DNA of 64,000 nt from Paenibacillus xylanilyticus (GTDB taxonomy: Bacteria; Bacillota; Bacilli; Paenibacillales; Paenibacillaceae): NCBI RefSeq assembly GCF_009664365.1, contig NZ_CP044310.1, forward strand, positions 4,777,001 through 4,841,000, in the 5' to 3' direction. Positions within the stretch are counted from its first letter, which is position 1; every line of letters begins with the position of its first letter. Below, piece after piece: positions 52,899 through 62,456 of this stretch. The notes below the pieces were generated by a model. That model was given only the letters and a program-made list of their open reading frames with translations. It did not search any database and had not been told where the DNA came from. A program made the translations under genes and the position numbers.

Positions 52899-53365
52899 TG
52901 TCGCGAGGGTTCATCCGTTACCGGCAATTATAAGATCGATGAGGCATCCGCTCTCCAGCCATATCAACCGTAACATTCCAAGCTCTGCACCATATACTAT
53001 TGATATCTTACAACACGATTTTGTTCGAGCCTGATCACTGCTATCCGTAGGCTAACCAATGGATGTCTTTTTGTATCAGCTGCTATAGCCCCATTGAGCT
53101 TGTCTCTCATACACCAATTACAGGATCTGAGGTTTATTAAGAAATCCCTTCAATAACAATTCTCCCAATCTAGAGTCAATTCCCTCACTTAGGTCTCGGC
53201 TATGAAAAGAAAAAGAGCAGCGGTCATGTCTATTGAACAACAGCATCCCGCCGCTCCAGAATCCCTAGCCATCCATACTAACTTCTGAATAAATAGACTT
53301 ATGGACTGGATAAAAGGCATATACTTTAGTTTTTATGCTGACATAGACTATATCGTGAATCGACA
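52899..53365. other. Gene-free stretch between uppS and collagen-like gene (467 bp)
   Basis: Contains a minus-strand terminator (53205-53256). No other gene, repeat or regulatory element could be recognised; the short reading frames lack ribosome sites. Confidence 0.5.
53205..53256 (-). terminator. Terminator of the collagen-like gene
   Basis: On the minus strand GAGCGGCGG pairs with CCGCTGCTC (one mismatch) and runs into TTTTTCTTTT. Confidence 0.75.
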
Positions 53366-54127
53366 TTAAGGAGTCAGTTTAAGAATAGTCACCGTGGTAT
53401 TCAGATTGTTATGCAACTGTGCAGGAGTTGCATTCGCATTGACCAGTTGAATCGTTGTCGGAACTGTTGTGACCGTAATAATAACTTCAGCAGATATGGG
53501 GCCTCCGCCATTACCTGTGAAAGGAACAGGTGTGATGGGCGTCCCATTCACTGTAAGGTTGAAATCGGCATTGCCCTGATTATGAATGGAGAAAGAGATA
53601 AAATAACTTCCTGTTTCATTGATGGTTATCGTTGAAGATGGCGGCACGAAGGTAAAGGCACCACCCACGTTAGCCAAAACACCAGTCAACGTAATTGGTG
53701 AGTTTCCTGGAACGGTGTCCGTACCTGTGCCGGGATCAGCCCGGAAAACACTCAGGAAATCGGAGATTCCAGCCCCCGTTGGACCGGCAGGACCTGTTGC
53801 TCCAGTTGCACCTGCAGGGCCGACAGGACCTGCTGGACCCACGAGGCCAGTAGGTCCTGCTGGGCCCACTGCTCCTACCGCACCAACCGGACCCACGGGT
53901 CCTTGTATACCAGGAATCCCTTGCAATCCGACTGGCCCCGGTATCCCTTGAGCACCAGTGGCCCCTTTGGGACCTATCGGTCCTATTGGACCAGGAATCC
54001 CTGGTACGCCTTGTGGTGCATTAACTATAACTTTAGGTTTAACCTTCACAACCTTAACTTTCACACCGCAATGTACATGTTTTTTGAATTTACGTCTACA
54101 AATCCGTTTCCCATGATGATTGATCAA
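53366..54127 (-). CDS. Collagen-like protein with BclA-type C-terminal domain
   Basis: A 253-residue protein: a basic, Lys/His/Val-rich N-terminal region (1-39), an unbroken run of 26 Gly-X-Y triplets (Gly40 to about 117) rich in Pro and Ala, then a beta-rich globular domain (about 120-253) resembling the jelly-roll C-terminus of exosporium proteins such as BclA. Such proteins form trimeric filaments on spores. No signal peptide, as expected for a spore-coat protein made in the mother cell. TTG at 54127 is taken as start because GGAGGTGA is 8 bases upstream; the longer ATG frame would bury that site. Confidence 0.85.
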   Translation of the reverse strand: MINHHGKRICRRKFKKHVHCGVKVKVVKVKPKVIVNAPQGVPGIPGPIGPIGPKGATGAQGIPGPVGLQGIPGIQGPVGPVGAVGAVGPAGPTGLVGPAGPVGPAGATGATGPAGPTGAGISDFLSVFRADPGTGTDTVPGNSPITLTGVLANVGGAFTFVPPSSTITINETGSYFISFSIHNQGNADFNLTVNGTPITPVPFTGNGGGPISAEVIITVTTVPTTIQLVNANATPAQLHNNLNTTVTILKLTP

Positions 54128-54342
54128 ATAACTCACCTCCGTGATATTTCTCCACATACTATGTGCAGTCATCACTGGGGGCGTAGACAACTAACTATAA
54201 TTCAGGAAATTCCAGGGCCCAATATGAGGAAAGTTGTCTATCTCATGGAGCAATAATTAGACGTTAAGCTTCGATTACATATTGAAAATTCTCTTACCAA
54301 ACAGCCAAGATTATAATGCAAAGCATATTAAATTTCTACACG

Positions 54343-55734
54343 TTACACATGTTTGGTATGTGATGCTCTACCTTCAAGCCAGTATGTGAGTGCACCTGAG
54401 ACGGCGAAGGCCAAGAGCAGACCAATGCAGGTATGCAGCAAGTTCAGCGTGCCATCTTCCATGAATGACGGGATTTCCAGCAGGCTTGCTGATTCACTTA
54501 AAGCAAAGGATTTTACGGACACGATGCCGAAATACAGTCCGCCTATAGCTCCACCTATTAGTGCTGCACCAAAAGAAGCCATTCTTCTCATGTTGACGGC
54601 ATAGAGTGCAGGCTCCAGAACGCCCAATAGAGCCGTTCCTGTCGCCCAGAATGCCAGCTTTCTAAACCCGGGCTGACTGCTGCGCAGACCTGCAGCCAGT
54701 GCAGCCCCCGCCTGAGCAGTAAAAGCAACAAACATTGCAGGAATGATCACGGAGAATCCGTTGGTCATCAGTTCATTAAGCATTAGGGGAACCAGCCAAT
54801 AATGCAATCCGGCAAACAGCATGAATGCAAATGCCGCTCCCAGCAGCATCACAGCCACTACAGGCGCATCCATGAGCAAGGAATCGACAGCAGCGGGCAT
54901 CCGCTTGTCAATCCATGAACCGAGTGGACCCAGCAACAGCAGAACCAGCGGGACCAAAATTCCAAGGGTTAATGCCGGAGCCAGAATGCCTTGCAGCACC
55001 TTGGGACTGAATCGTTCAACTGCCCTTTCTACATAAGACGCCGCAGAGATCGTTAAAATCATCCAGAGAGTCGCTGAGAAAAAGGCTGCCTGCGACACCA
55101 TCGGCACACCCATAAAATGAACTTCTTCCTGACCTGACAGTAAATAACTCATTTGTGGGTAAAACATCAATCCGCCGATAGCTGCAGCAACGTAAATATT
55201 ACTCTTTAACTGCCGGGCAGTACTGATAGCTGCCAGTACCGGCAGCAGATAAAAGGCGCTCTCCCCAATCGATTTCAATATCATAAATGTCTGACTCTGT
55301 AGAAACGATGAGGGTTCCGAAAAACCGTACGTACTAATCAGCGTTATGACTGCAAGCACAATCTTGAAGACCGCTGCTCCCAAAATGGCAGGCATTATGG
55401 GTCTAAACACATCAGATATAAACTCTAATAATGAAAACGATTTGCGGTATGTATGCCTCTCTTTGCGTTCGGGATGATCCTGTATGCTCTCTGGCTTACC
55501 CATGTCCCTTAATAGACGGTAATAAGAAGAGGTTTCATCTTTAATCACCAAGAAGCATTCTGCACCTGTTATCCGAATTATTGTTTCTAGATCGACTGCA
55601 TCAGGCGCTGACATATCTACTTTGCTGTGATCCTCCAACATCAGTATTGTTGATTGCTCATCCCGCTTGACCTGCCTGATATTCCCCTTTCCACCTGCAA
55701 GTTTCAAGATCTGTTCGAATTGCCTGTCATTCAT
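54343..55734 (-). CDS. PTS EIIBC-like protein with Asp in place of the EIIB phospho-Cys
   Basis: A 463-residue protein: a short EIIB-like domain (about 5-75), a linker, and a glucose-superfamily EIIC membrane domain (about 105-455) with about ten helices and the LEPALYAVN stretch matching the family's TEPAIYGVN signature. The EIIB part keeps GGKGNI and the DDSKVD-type strand, but the phosphorylated Cys position is Asp25 (KRDEQST where xHCxTR is expected). It therefore cannot carry phosphate in the normal way. It may work with another EIIB, or act as a sensor. AAGGAG precedes the ATG; no antiterminator or EIIA lies nearby. Confidence 0.85.
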   Translation of the reverse strand: MNDRQFEQILKLAGGKGNIRQVKRDEQSTILMLEDHSKVDMSAPDAVDLETIIRITGAECFLVIKDETSSYYRLLRDMGKPESIQDHPERKERHTYRKSFSLLEFISDVFRPIMPAILGAAVFKIVLAVITLISTYGFSEPSSFLQSQTFMILKSIGESAFYLLPVLAAISTARQLKSNIYVAAAIGGLMFYPQMSYLLSGQEEVHFMGVPMVSQAAFFSATLWMILTISAASYVERAVERFSPKVLQGILAPALTLGILVPLVLLLLGPLGSWIDKRMPAAVDSLLMDAPVVAVMLLGAAFAFMLFAGLHYWLVPLMLNELMTNGFSVIIPAMFVAFTAQAGAALAAGLRSSQPGFRKLAFWATGTALLGVLEPALYAVNMRRMASFGAALIGGAIGGLYFGIVSVKSFALSESASLLEIPSFMEDGTLNLLHTCIGLLLAFAVSGALTYWLEGRASHTKHV

Positions 55735-55899
55735 ATGTCCCTTCTCCTTATGCTGCGGTAAACCCGAGTTTTATGATGTGTCCTTATCTATATACCCATT
55801 TCCATGATCGAACTTCAATAGGATATTCAAACTAATTTTCCTTTCATTTCATTACCATATGAGCAGGGTACATGGACCTAAACTCACCTGAAGAAAGCA

Positions 55900-55922
55900 A
55901 AGAGCCTGCTTCCGCAGGCTCT
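55900..55922 (-). terminator. Terminator of hcp
   Basis: A perfect 8-bp stem GAGCCTGC/GCAGGCTC with a 4-base loop, followed by TTTGCTTT on the minus strand. Confidence 0.75.
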
Positions 55923-55961
55923 TCCATAATCTCTTTTATGATCGATTCAATTTCTGACCCC

Positions 55962-57254
55962 CTATGACAACGACAGCATGGCGTTCATATCTTCCTCTGC
56001 TGTGGTGATCAGCTTCAAGCCAAACATGTCAACAAGCACATCCAATACTCCAGCCGAGATAAATTCTGGGGGTTTGGGTCCAATTCGAATGTCCTGAATA
56101 CCCAAACTGAACAGCCCCAGCAGGATCGCCACTGCTTTTTGCTCAAACCAGGACAGGACAATGCTGACAGGAAGCTCATTGACTGAACAGCCAAAAGCGT
56201 CCGCAAGAGCCATTGCAATTTTCACGGTTGAACCGGAGTTGTTACACTGCCCCAAATCGATATAACGGGGAATCCCTGTATCCCCGACTGTACCGTAATC
56301 CACATCATTGAAGCGGAATTTACCGCATGATGTGGTTAGAATCACGGTATTGTTAGGCAGCGAAGTGGCTAGCTCGCGATAATAGTTTCCGCCTTTTCCA
56401 GGTGCATCACAGCCAGCGATAACGAAGAAACGACGGATATGCCCATCTTTGACTGCCTGAATAATCTCCGGAGCGAGTCCGATTACCGTCTCATGATGGT
56501 ACCCTGTCGTCAGCACCTGCTCAGACTTAACGTCTGCAGCCGGCAGGGAAATCGCGCGCTCAATTAGAGGTGTGAAATCATCATTAACAATCTTGGCTAC
56601 ACCCTCAAGACCCGCGACTTCATACGAGAAGAATCGGTCAGCGTATGTACCTTTGATAGGCATGACACAGTTTGTGGTCGCAAGGATGGCACCCGGGAAC
56701 TGTTCAAATAATCTGCGCTGATCATACCATGCTTTGCCGATATTGCCTTTCAGATGAGCATATTTCTGAAGTGCCGGGTACCCGTGAGCAGGCAGCATCT
56801 CGGAATGTGTATAAATGTTGATGCCCTTCCCTTCGGTCTGGCGAAGAAGCTCCTCCAGCGCATACAAGTTATGTCCGGTCACGACAATGCATTGCCCCTC
56901 AATCTGATTCTGCGAAACCGTGATTGGCTGCGGAATGCCGAATCTCTCCGTGTGCGCACGATCCAGCACGTCCATGATTCGGATCGCCGCGTTTCCGACT
57001 TGCATGGCCATATCAAGATGTTCCTGCACATTGAAATTGGAATTGGTCAACGTCATATACAGGGCTTCATGCGTAATTCGATCCACTTCCGGATCATGAT
57101 ACCCCAGCTGCCGAGCATGTGTTGCATAAGCCGCTATGCCTTTCAACGCAAAGATCATGGTATCCTGCAGACTGGCTATCGTTTCATTTTTCCCACAGAC
57201 CCCAACTACCGTACATCCACCACTCGGTGTCTGCTCACACTGATAACAAAACAT
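55962..57254 (-). CDS. hcp: Hybrid cluster protein (hydroxylamine/nitric oxide reductase), short class
   Basis: A 430-residue protein with an N-terminal Cys cluster motif CX2CX7CX5C (Cys3, 6, 14, 20) that binds the cubane-type cluster, and later Cys/Glu/His ligands for the hybrid Fe-S-O cluster (TTNCVMP, GCDAPGKGGNYY, LTTSCGKFRFN, LGQCNNSGS). It is about 110 residues shorter than class I Hcp, which fits class III proteins lacking part of the helical domain. It reduces hydroxylamine or NO under low oxygen. The ATG at 57254 has GGAGGGAA upstream. A TGTG...CACA dyad at 57324-57339 could be an Fnr/Crp-type site. Confidence 0.92.
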   Translation of the reverse strand: MFCYQCEQTPSGGCTVVGVCGKNETIASLQDTMIFALKGIAAYATHARQLGYHDPEVDRITHEALYMTLTNSNFNVQEHLDMAMQVGNAAIRIMDVLDRAHTERFGIPQPITVSQNQIEGQCIVVTGHNLYALEELLRQTEGKGINIYTHSEMLPAHGYPALQKYAHLKGNIGKAWYDQRRLFEQFPGAILATTNCVMPIKGTYADRFFSYEVAGLEGVAKIVNDDFTPLIERAISLPAADVKSEQVLTTGYHHETVIGLAPEIIQAVKDGHIRRFFVIAGCDAPGKGGNYYRELATSLPNNTVILTTSCGKFRFNDVDYGTVGDTGIPRYIDLGQCNNSGSTVKIAMALADAFGCSVNELPVSIVLSWFEQKAVAILLGLFSLGIQDIRIGPKPPEFISAGVLDVLVDMFGLKLITTAEEDMNAMLSLS

Positions 57255-57323
57255 GTTTGTTCCCTCCAACGTGATTCGATTTCATTCACTGGTAACAGCG
57301 TAACAAACCCTCAGGGGACCAAG

Positions 57324-57339
57324 TGTGATGGCGGACACA
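57324..57339. promoter_or_regulatory. Weak Fnr/Crp-like dyad upstream of hcp
   Basis: TGTGATGGCGGACACA keeps only the outer TGTG/CACA halves, 70 bp before the hcp start. Anaerobic control would be logical but the match is poor. Confidence 0.25.
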
Positions 57340-57497
57340 GTTTATCATTCGACACCTTATAGTCAAAATTAGCAAGTATATGAATCTATTATTCCTCCTA
57401 CAAGACTATCATCCAATCTTTCATTAGCTCCTTCGCATATGTTATTGCGTAGTCCAAGCTGCCATAGCAGCAGGTCTATAGAAAAGGAGGAGTTCAA

Positions 57498-57869
57498 ATG
57501 GCTAAACCCGTTTCCATTTCTCAAACGTATCCTCGCTTGACAGTGTTCAGTGAAGAAAACTTCAGGGGACGCCGAAGAGTCTATCGTGGCAACCTGGGCA
57601 TCTCCGATGTCGATGCCATTCTGACTGGAATTGAGAGCTTGCGATTTTTTTCCACCAATCCAAACGCCACACTCGTGTTGTTTAATCGTTCACGTTTTCG
57701 TGACAATTTTGTTGTACTGCGGGGGAATCGCAGCATTCGCGAACTGGATGACTTTTTGCGCAGAGGAGATGTGGAATCCCTCATCGCATCCAATCAGCGC
57801 TTAACTCTGGCACAGATTCGCGAGATCAGAAGAACCGGAGAGTTACCTCCCGGTTACCGCTTAATCTGA
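57498..57869 (+). CDS. Small beta/gamma-crystallin-like protein
   Basis: A 123-residue basic protein without signal peptide. Residues about 13-95 look like one beta/gamma-crystallin domain: two strands with [FYW]xxxxx[FYW]xG-like signatures (VFSEENFRGR; LFNRSRFRDN), each followed by a short strand and an (I/V)xSL stretch (GIESLRFF, DVESLIAS). Such domains often bind Ca2+ in bacteria. A C-terminal basic helix follows. AAAAGGAGGAG gives very strong translation signals. It lies 207 bp ahead of a Ca2+-ATPase gene on the same strand, with a hairpin between. Assignment rests on pattern only. Confidence 0.7.
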   Translation: MAKPVSISQTYPRLTVFSEENFRGRRRVYRGNLGISDVDAILTGIESLRFFSTNPNATLVLFNRSRFRDNFVVLRGNRSIRELDDFLRRGDVESLIASNQRLTLAQIREIRRTGELPPGYRLI

Positions 57870-57903
57870 CCTGTCCTTTTCGCAGGTGCATGTTATATCA
57901 ATG

Positions 57904-57931
57904 CAGTGGTGCACGTAACCGTGCATCACTG
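57904..57931 (+). terminator. Hairpin between crystallin-like gene and Ca2+-ATPase
   Basis: CAGTGGTGCACG pairs with CGTGCATCACTG (one mismatch) around a 4-base loop. The downstream stretch is AT-rich but not a clean T-run. Confidence 0.55.
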
Positions 57932-58076
57932 TAAATAAATATATTGGACAAGAGGCATATCTTGGCTGCTTATGAAAAATACTGTGAACATAAAAAAGTT
58001 GGAAATGAAACGATTCTATATTTTGCCCGTAAGGGTAATACACAGAAGAAATCCATTTAATCAAGGAGCTGGTCAA

Positions 58077-60728
58077 TTGCAACATTATAGACACAGTGCT
58101 GAGGAGACACTTCAAGACTTGGATAGTTCCCCCAAGGGGCTGACAGCCTCCGAAGCTGCAAAAAGACTTGAGACAGAAGGATATAACGAGTTAAAAGGCA
58201 AAAATGCAACACCTGTCTGGAAACTGTTTCTTGAAAATTTCAAAGATCCCATGGTCATCGTGCTGCTCATTGCGGCAGGTGTACAGGTTGTGCTCGGACA
58301 TCTTATTGAATCCCTGATTATCTTTTTGGTTATCCTGCTGAATGCCGTAATTAGTGTGGTACAGACCAAAAAAGCAGAAAGCTCTCTCGATGCCCTAAGG
58401 CAAATGTCTGCTCCTGAAGCCAAAGTTATCCGTGATGGGGAGAAAAAGACCATCCCGGCCAGGGAACTCGTTCCCGGCGATATCGTTTTATTAGATGCGG
58501 GTGATTATGTACCGGCAGACGGTCGCATTTTGGAATCCGGCAGTCTGAGAATGAATGAGGGCATGCTGACCGGAGAATCCGAAGCAGCGGAGAAACATGC
58601 AGATGCCATCCCGGAAGAAGCTCCCATTGGTGATCGGCGCAACATGGCCTTCAGCGGCTCGCTGGTCGTATACGGCCGCGGCACTCTGGTGATTACCGGC
58701 ACCGCATTAAAAACCGAGATCGGCAAGATTGCCGAATTGATTGAAAATGCTGAAGCCAAAGAAACCCCGCTGCAGCGCAAATTGGAAGCCTTCAGCAAAA
58801 AACTGGGCTTTTTCATACTGGGACTGTCCATTCTTATTTTCGCCATCGAGGCAGGACGTGTCTGGTTAACCGAAGGCACAGACAATCTGGGTCCTTCAAT
58901 TATCAATGCACTGATGTTTGCCGTTGCTGTCGCCGTCGCCGCCATTCCTGAAGCTCTCTCTTCCATTGTGACGATTGTATTGTCACTGGGAACGAATAAA
59001 ATGGCCAAGCAGCATGCGATCATTCGCCGGCTGCCTGCCGTGGAAGCGCTCGGTTCAGCCAGCATTATCTGTACAGATAAGACAGGTACGCTTACCCAAA
59101 ACAAGATGACGGTTGTAGATTACTATATCCCCCATGGCACCAAAGAGGAATTCCCGGACGATCCCGATCAGTGGTCTGAAGAGGAACGACGCTTGTTACA
59201 TATTGCAGTACTCTGCAATGATTCGAATATTAACCAGGAGGGCAAGGAACTGGGTGATCCCACCGAGGTGGCTCTCATTGCCTTCAGTAACCGTGTGAAC
59301 AAGGATTATAACGAAATCCGGGACCAGTTCCCGCGGGAAGCAGAGCTTCCTTTTGACTCGGATCGGAAACTGATGAGCACAGTACATACCTTCGAAGGAC
59401 AGACAGCCTTATTAACCAAAGGTGGTCCGGATGTGCTATTCAGCAGGTGTACTCATGTGTTCATGAACGGAGAGGTTCAGCCGCTTACTGCTGAGATTCG
59501 CACACAATTCGAGGAGAAAAATGAAGCTTTCTCCAAACGTGCCTTCCGTGTACTGGCTTATGCTTACAAGAAATTCGATGACAAAACGCAGGTTACACCT
59601 GAAGACGAATATGATCTGACGCTTGTTGGACTCACAGCCATGATTGATCCACCGCGTGAAGCTGTGTACGGCTCGATTGAAGAGTCCATGAAGGCGGGTA
59701 TCCGCACAATCATGATCACAGGTGATCACAAAACGACAGCCCAGGCAATTGGACGGGATATTGGACTTGCAGGCCCCGATGATCTCGCCATCACAGGCGC
59801 TGAGCTGGACAAAATGTCGGATGAAGAGCTGGATCGCCAGCTTGAACAGATTTCGGTCTATGCACGGGTATCCCCTGAAAACAAAATCCGCATTGTGCGC
59901 GCATGGCAGCGCAAAGGCAAAATTGCAGCCATGACCGGAGACGGCGTCAATGATGCACCAGCCCTGAAACAAGCCGACATCGGTGTAGCCATGGGCAGCG
60001 GTACGGATGTTGCCAAGGATGCAGCTGCCATGATTCTGACCGATGATAACTTTGTATCCATTGTGAACGCAGTCAGTGTCGGTCGTATGGTATTTGATAA
60101 CATCAAAAAAGCCATTGCTTATCTGTTTGCGGGTAACCTTGGCGCCATTATCGCCATATTGTTCGCACTTATCGTTGGTTGGGTGAACCCGTTTACGGCC
60201 CTGCAGCTTCTCTTCATCAACCTGGTGAATGACTCCCTGCCTGCCATTGCACTGGGGACGGAAAAGGCCGAACCGGATGTGATGCGGCGCAAACCGCGAG
60301 ACATTAATGAAGGCATCTTTGCCGGCGGTACGCTTCAAGCTGTGATTACTCGTGGTGTATTGATCGGTGCAGCTGTTATTGTGTCCCAGTATATCGGGCT
60401 TGGCATCTCTGAAGAAATGAGCGTGGCGATGGCTTTTACGACCCTGATTCTGGCACGGAGTCTGCAAACATTTGCAGCCCGTTCCAATACACAGACCATC
60501 TTCCAGGTGGGCTTCACGACGAATAAATTCGTTCTTGGCTCCATTCTGGTATGTCTCTGTCTCTACGGAATCACCTTGATTCCGGGTGTACGCAGTATCT
60601 TCGCCATTCCGGATGCGTTTGGTTGGAACGAGTTCCTGATTGCAGGCGGCCTTGCCCTGCTCGCCGTCATTCTGATGGATGTCATCAAATGGATTCGCAA
60701 CCGTGGCAGAGCGGTCAGTCCAGCATGA
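58077..60728 (+). CDS. Calcium-transporting P-type ATPase (type IIA)
   Basis: An 883-residue cation pump: N-terminal actuator parts, TGES loop, phosphorylated Asp334 in DKTGTLTQNKM, nucleotide-binding domain, and TGDGVNDAPALK hinge, with ten membrane helices. Helix 4 has IPEAL (PEGL in SERCA) and helix 6 has NLVNDSLPA with the Asn and Asp of calcium site II, so one Ca2+ per cycle is likely, as in LMCA1 and YloB. It exports Ca2+ from the cytoplasm. TTG at 58077 is taken as start because AAGGAG is 8 bases upstream and the HYRHSAEETL start matches the family; an earlier in-frame ATG has no ribosome site. Confidence 0.92.
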   Translation: MQHYRHSAEETLQDLDSSPKGLTASEAAKRLETEGYNELKGKNATPVWKLFLENFKDPMVIVLLIAAGVQVVLGHLIESLIIFLVILLNAVISVVQTKKAESSLDALRQMSAPEAKVIRDGEKKTIPARELVPGDIVLLDAGDYVPADGRILESGSLRMNEGMLTGESEAAEKHADAIPEEAPIGDRRNMAFSGSLVVYGRGTLVITGTALKTEIGKIAELIENAEAKETPLQRKLEAFSKKLGFFILGLSILIFAIEAGRVWLTEGTDNLGPSIINALMFAVAVAVAAIPEALSSIVTIVLSLGTNKMAKQHAIIRRLPAVEALGSASIICTDKTGTLTQNKMTVVDYYIPHGTKEEFPDDPDQWSEEERRLLHIAVLCNDSNINQEGKELGDPTEVALIAFSNRVNKDYNEIRDQFPREAELPFDSDRKLMSTVHTFEGQTALLTKGGPDVLFSRCTHVFMNGEVQPLTAEIRTQFEEKNEAFSKRAFRVLAYAYKKFDDKTQVTPEDEYDLTLVGLTAMIDPPREAVYGSIEESMKAGIRTIMITGDHKTTAQAIGRDIGLAGPDDLAITGAELDKMSDEELDRQLEQISVYARVSPENKIRIVRAWQRKGKIAAMTGDGVNDAPALKQADIGVAMGSGTDVAKDAAAMILTDDNFVSIVNAVSVGRMVFDNIKKAIAYLFAGNLGAIIAILFALIVGWVNPFTALQLLFINLVNDSLPAIALGTEKAEPDVMRRKPRDINEGIFAGGTLQAVITRGVLIGAAVIVSQYIGLGISEEMSVAMAFTTLILARSLQTFAARSNTQTIFQVGFTTNKFVLGSILVCLCLYGITLIPGVRSIFAIPDAFGWNEFLIAGGLALLAVILMDVIKWIRNRGRAVSPA

Positions 60729-60747
60729 GAAATACTTCAAACCATCA

Positions 60748-60775
60748 AGGCGCCCTCTGACGGGCGTCTTTTTGC
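60748..60775 (+). terminator. Terminator of the Ca2+-ATPase gene
   Basis: AGGCGCCC pairs with GGGCGTCT (one wobble) and runs into TTTTTG, about 20 bp after the stop. Confidence 0.75.
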
Positions 60776-60967
60776 TGCCTGGAATTAACCTCTTCAACAC
60801 AAGGCATTTCCTATGTTTTCTGTTGGTTTCGATCTGGTACATCTCATTTATTACCGATGCGAAGCTCTTCGAATTTTATGACATTATTGCCATATATGCA
60901 GATTGGGCGTAAAATGATTTATTGATTTTCAATATAGGTTGACTCAATCATAGACAGGAATGGTAAC

Positions 60968-62314
60968 GTGAAAGATAAAATTGTAATGCCTCTCTGGACA
61001 TGCTGTCTGTTCATTGTCGTGATGAACACCACCATGTTTAATGTATCCTTACCCGTTATTATTAACGATCTCCAAATTACATCTGACCTGGGCTCATGGG
61101 TCATCTCCAGCTACTCGATTGGTTACGCATTATCGACCGTTATTTTCAGCCGGCTATCCGATCGGGTCCCGGTGCGCAAACTGCTAACGATCGGACTGCT
61201 GATTCTGGGCTTGTCTTCGTTACTTGGATTATTCGCACATAGCTTCGCCGTCCTGCTGCTGACGCGCATTCTGCAATCCGCAGGTGCAGGGGTTATGGCC
61301 GGGCTGGGCCTTGTGATTGCCAGCCGCTACATTCCGCTGGAACGCCGCGGAGCCGCCATTGCCCTCATCTCTTCAGGCAGTGCCATGGCCTTTGGGCTGG
61401 GTCCCATTGTGGGCGGACTCATTAGCGAGTACTGGGGATGGAATGGTCTTTTTGCCATAACTGTGCTGGTCCTGCTTGCACTACCTGTATTGCTCTATTT
61501 CCTGCCGCGTGAAACACCAAGCCCTGAGAACCCTTTCGATATGATCGGGGCAGTGTTAACGGTCATTAACGCCATTACACTTCTGGTCGCGATTACCCAG
61601 CAGTCCTGGATCTGGTTTGCCATCGGTGTCCTGTCTCTTGTGGCTCATATTTGGTACATCCGCCAAGCAAGTCTTCCGTTTGTCAATCCCGATGTATTCC
61701 GAACACCAGGGTATACACGTTTGATTCTCATTGGCTTCTGCATTTTGGTCGTTAATCTGGGTAATCTGTTTCTGATGCCGCTTGTCCTTGCCGACCTGTT
61801 CGGGCGTTCATCGCTCACGATTGGTTTGCTCATTGCTCCGGGAGCCATTGTCGCGGCCTTTTGCACCCGTTTCGTAGGACGCTGGATCGACCGTTACGGC
61901 AACATGCGCTTTCTGATGATTGGACATGTGCTGCTTGCAGCTGTACTTGCCCTATTTATGCTCGGACTGAATCAGTCCGCCTTTATTATTACCGCAGGCT
62001 ATCTCTTTTTCTCGCCCGCACTCTCAGCCTCTATGGCTTCACTGAACAATGAAACGTCCCGCGTTCTGCCCAAGACGCAGATCGGAGCAGGTATGGGCCT
62101 GCTTCAGCTGATTCAATTTTTCGGTGGTTCGATGTCTGTGGCGGTCTGCGGACTGCTGTTGCACAGCATCCCGGGCGTTTCGGTAGAGAAAGCCTATCAC
62201 GTTGTTTATGGATGTCTGCTCTTCGTCTGTCTTGCCTCGCTTGTTATCGTTGTGTGGCATCACAGGTCCTCGCATTCCGGAGTTGTACAGAGTCAGAGTC
62301 GTACGGCTAAATAA
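60968..62314 (+). CDS. MFS multidrug-type transporter (DHA2-like)
   Basis: A 448-residue membrane protein with about 12-14 hydrophobic helices. Signatures are NTTMFNVSLPVI in helix 1, the LSDRVPVRKLL loop between helices 2 and 3, and GSAMAFGLGPIVGGLISE (motif C, antiporter) in helix 5. These point to the drug:H+ antiporter side of MFS (Tet/EmrB relatives). The GTG start has AGGAATGG upstream. A single-gene unit ended by a very strong hairpin. Substrate unknown. Confidence 0.88.
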   Translation: MKDKIVMPLWTCCLFIVVMNTTMFNVSLPVIINDLQITSDLGSWVISSYSIGYALSTVIFSRLSDRVPVRKLLTIGLLILGLSSLLGLFAHSFAVLLLTRILQSAGAGVMAGLGLVIASRYIPLERRGAAIALISSGSAMAFGLGPIVGGLISEYWGWNGLFAITVLVLLALPVLLYFLPRETPSPENPFDMIGAVLTVINAITLLVAITQQSWIWFAIGVLSLVAHIWYIRQASLPFVNPDVFRTPGYTRLILIGFCILVVNLGNLFLMPLVLADLFGRSSLTIGLLIAPGAIVAAFCTRFVGRWIDRYGNMRFLMIGHVLLAAVLALFMLGLNQSAFIITAGYLFFSPALSASMASLNNETSRVLPKTQIGAGMGLLQLIQFFGGSMSVAVCGLLLHSIPGVSVEKAYHVVYGCLLFVCLASLVIVVWHHRSSHSGVVQSQSRTAK

Positions 62315-62356
62315 TGAATAATGAATGCTATACAATGATAGTTATAAATTGAATAC

Positions 62357-62389
62357 ACAAACAGCCCGCACAGTATGCGGGCTGTTTGT
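62357..62389. terminator. Bidirectional terminator between MFS and DUF2625 genes
   Basis: A perfect 14-bp stem ACAAACAGCCCGCA/TGCGGGCTGTTTGT with a 5-base loop. Confidence 0.8.
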
Positions 62390-62456
62390 GTGGTTTCGAT
62401 ACGCTTTCGGTACGGAGTCATTCGCAATGATTCAAACTCTGGCTGCAAGTTCCGTA

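Noticed and set aside
59436..60842. 468-codon minus-strand frame opposite the Ca2+-ATPase
   Set aside because: Composition is rich in Cys, His and Arg as in antisense readings; the plus-strand ATPase motifs are unmistakable.
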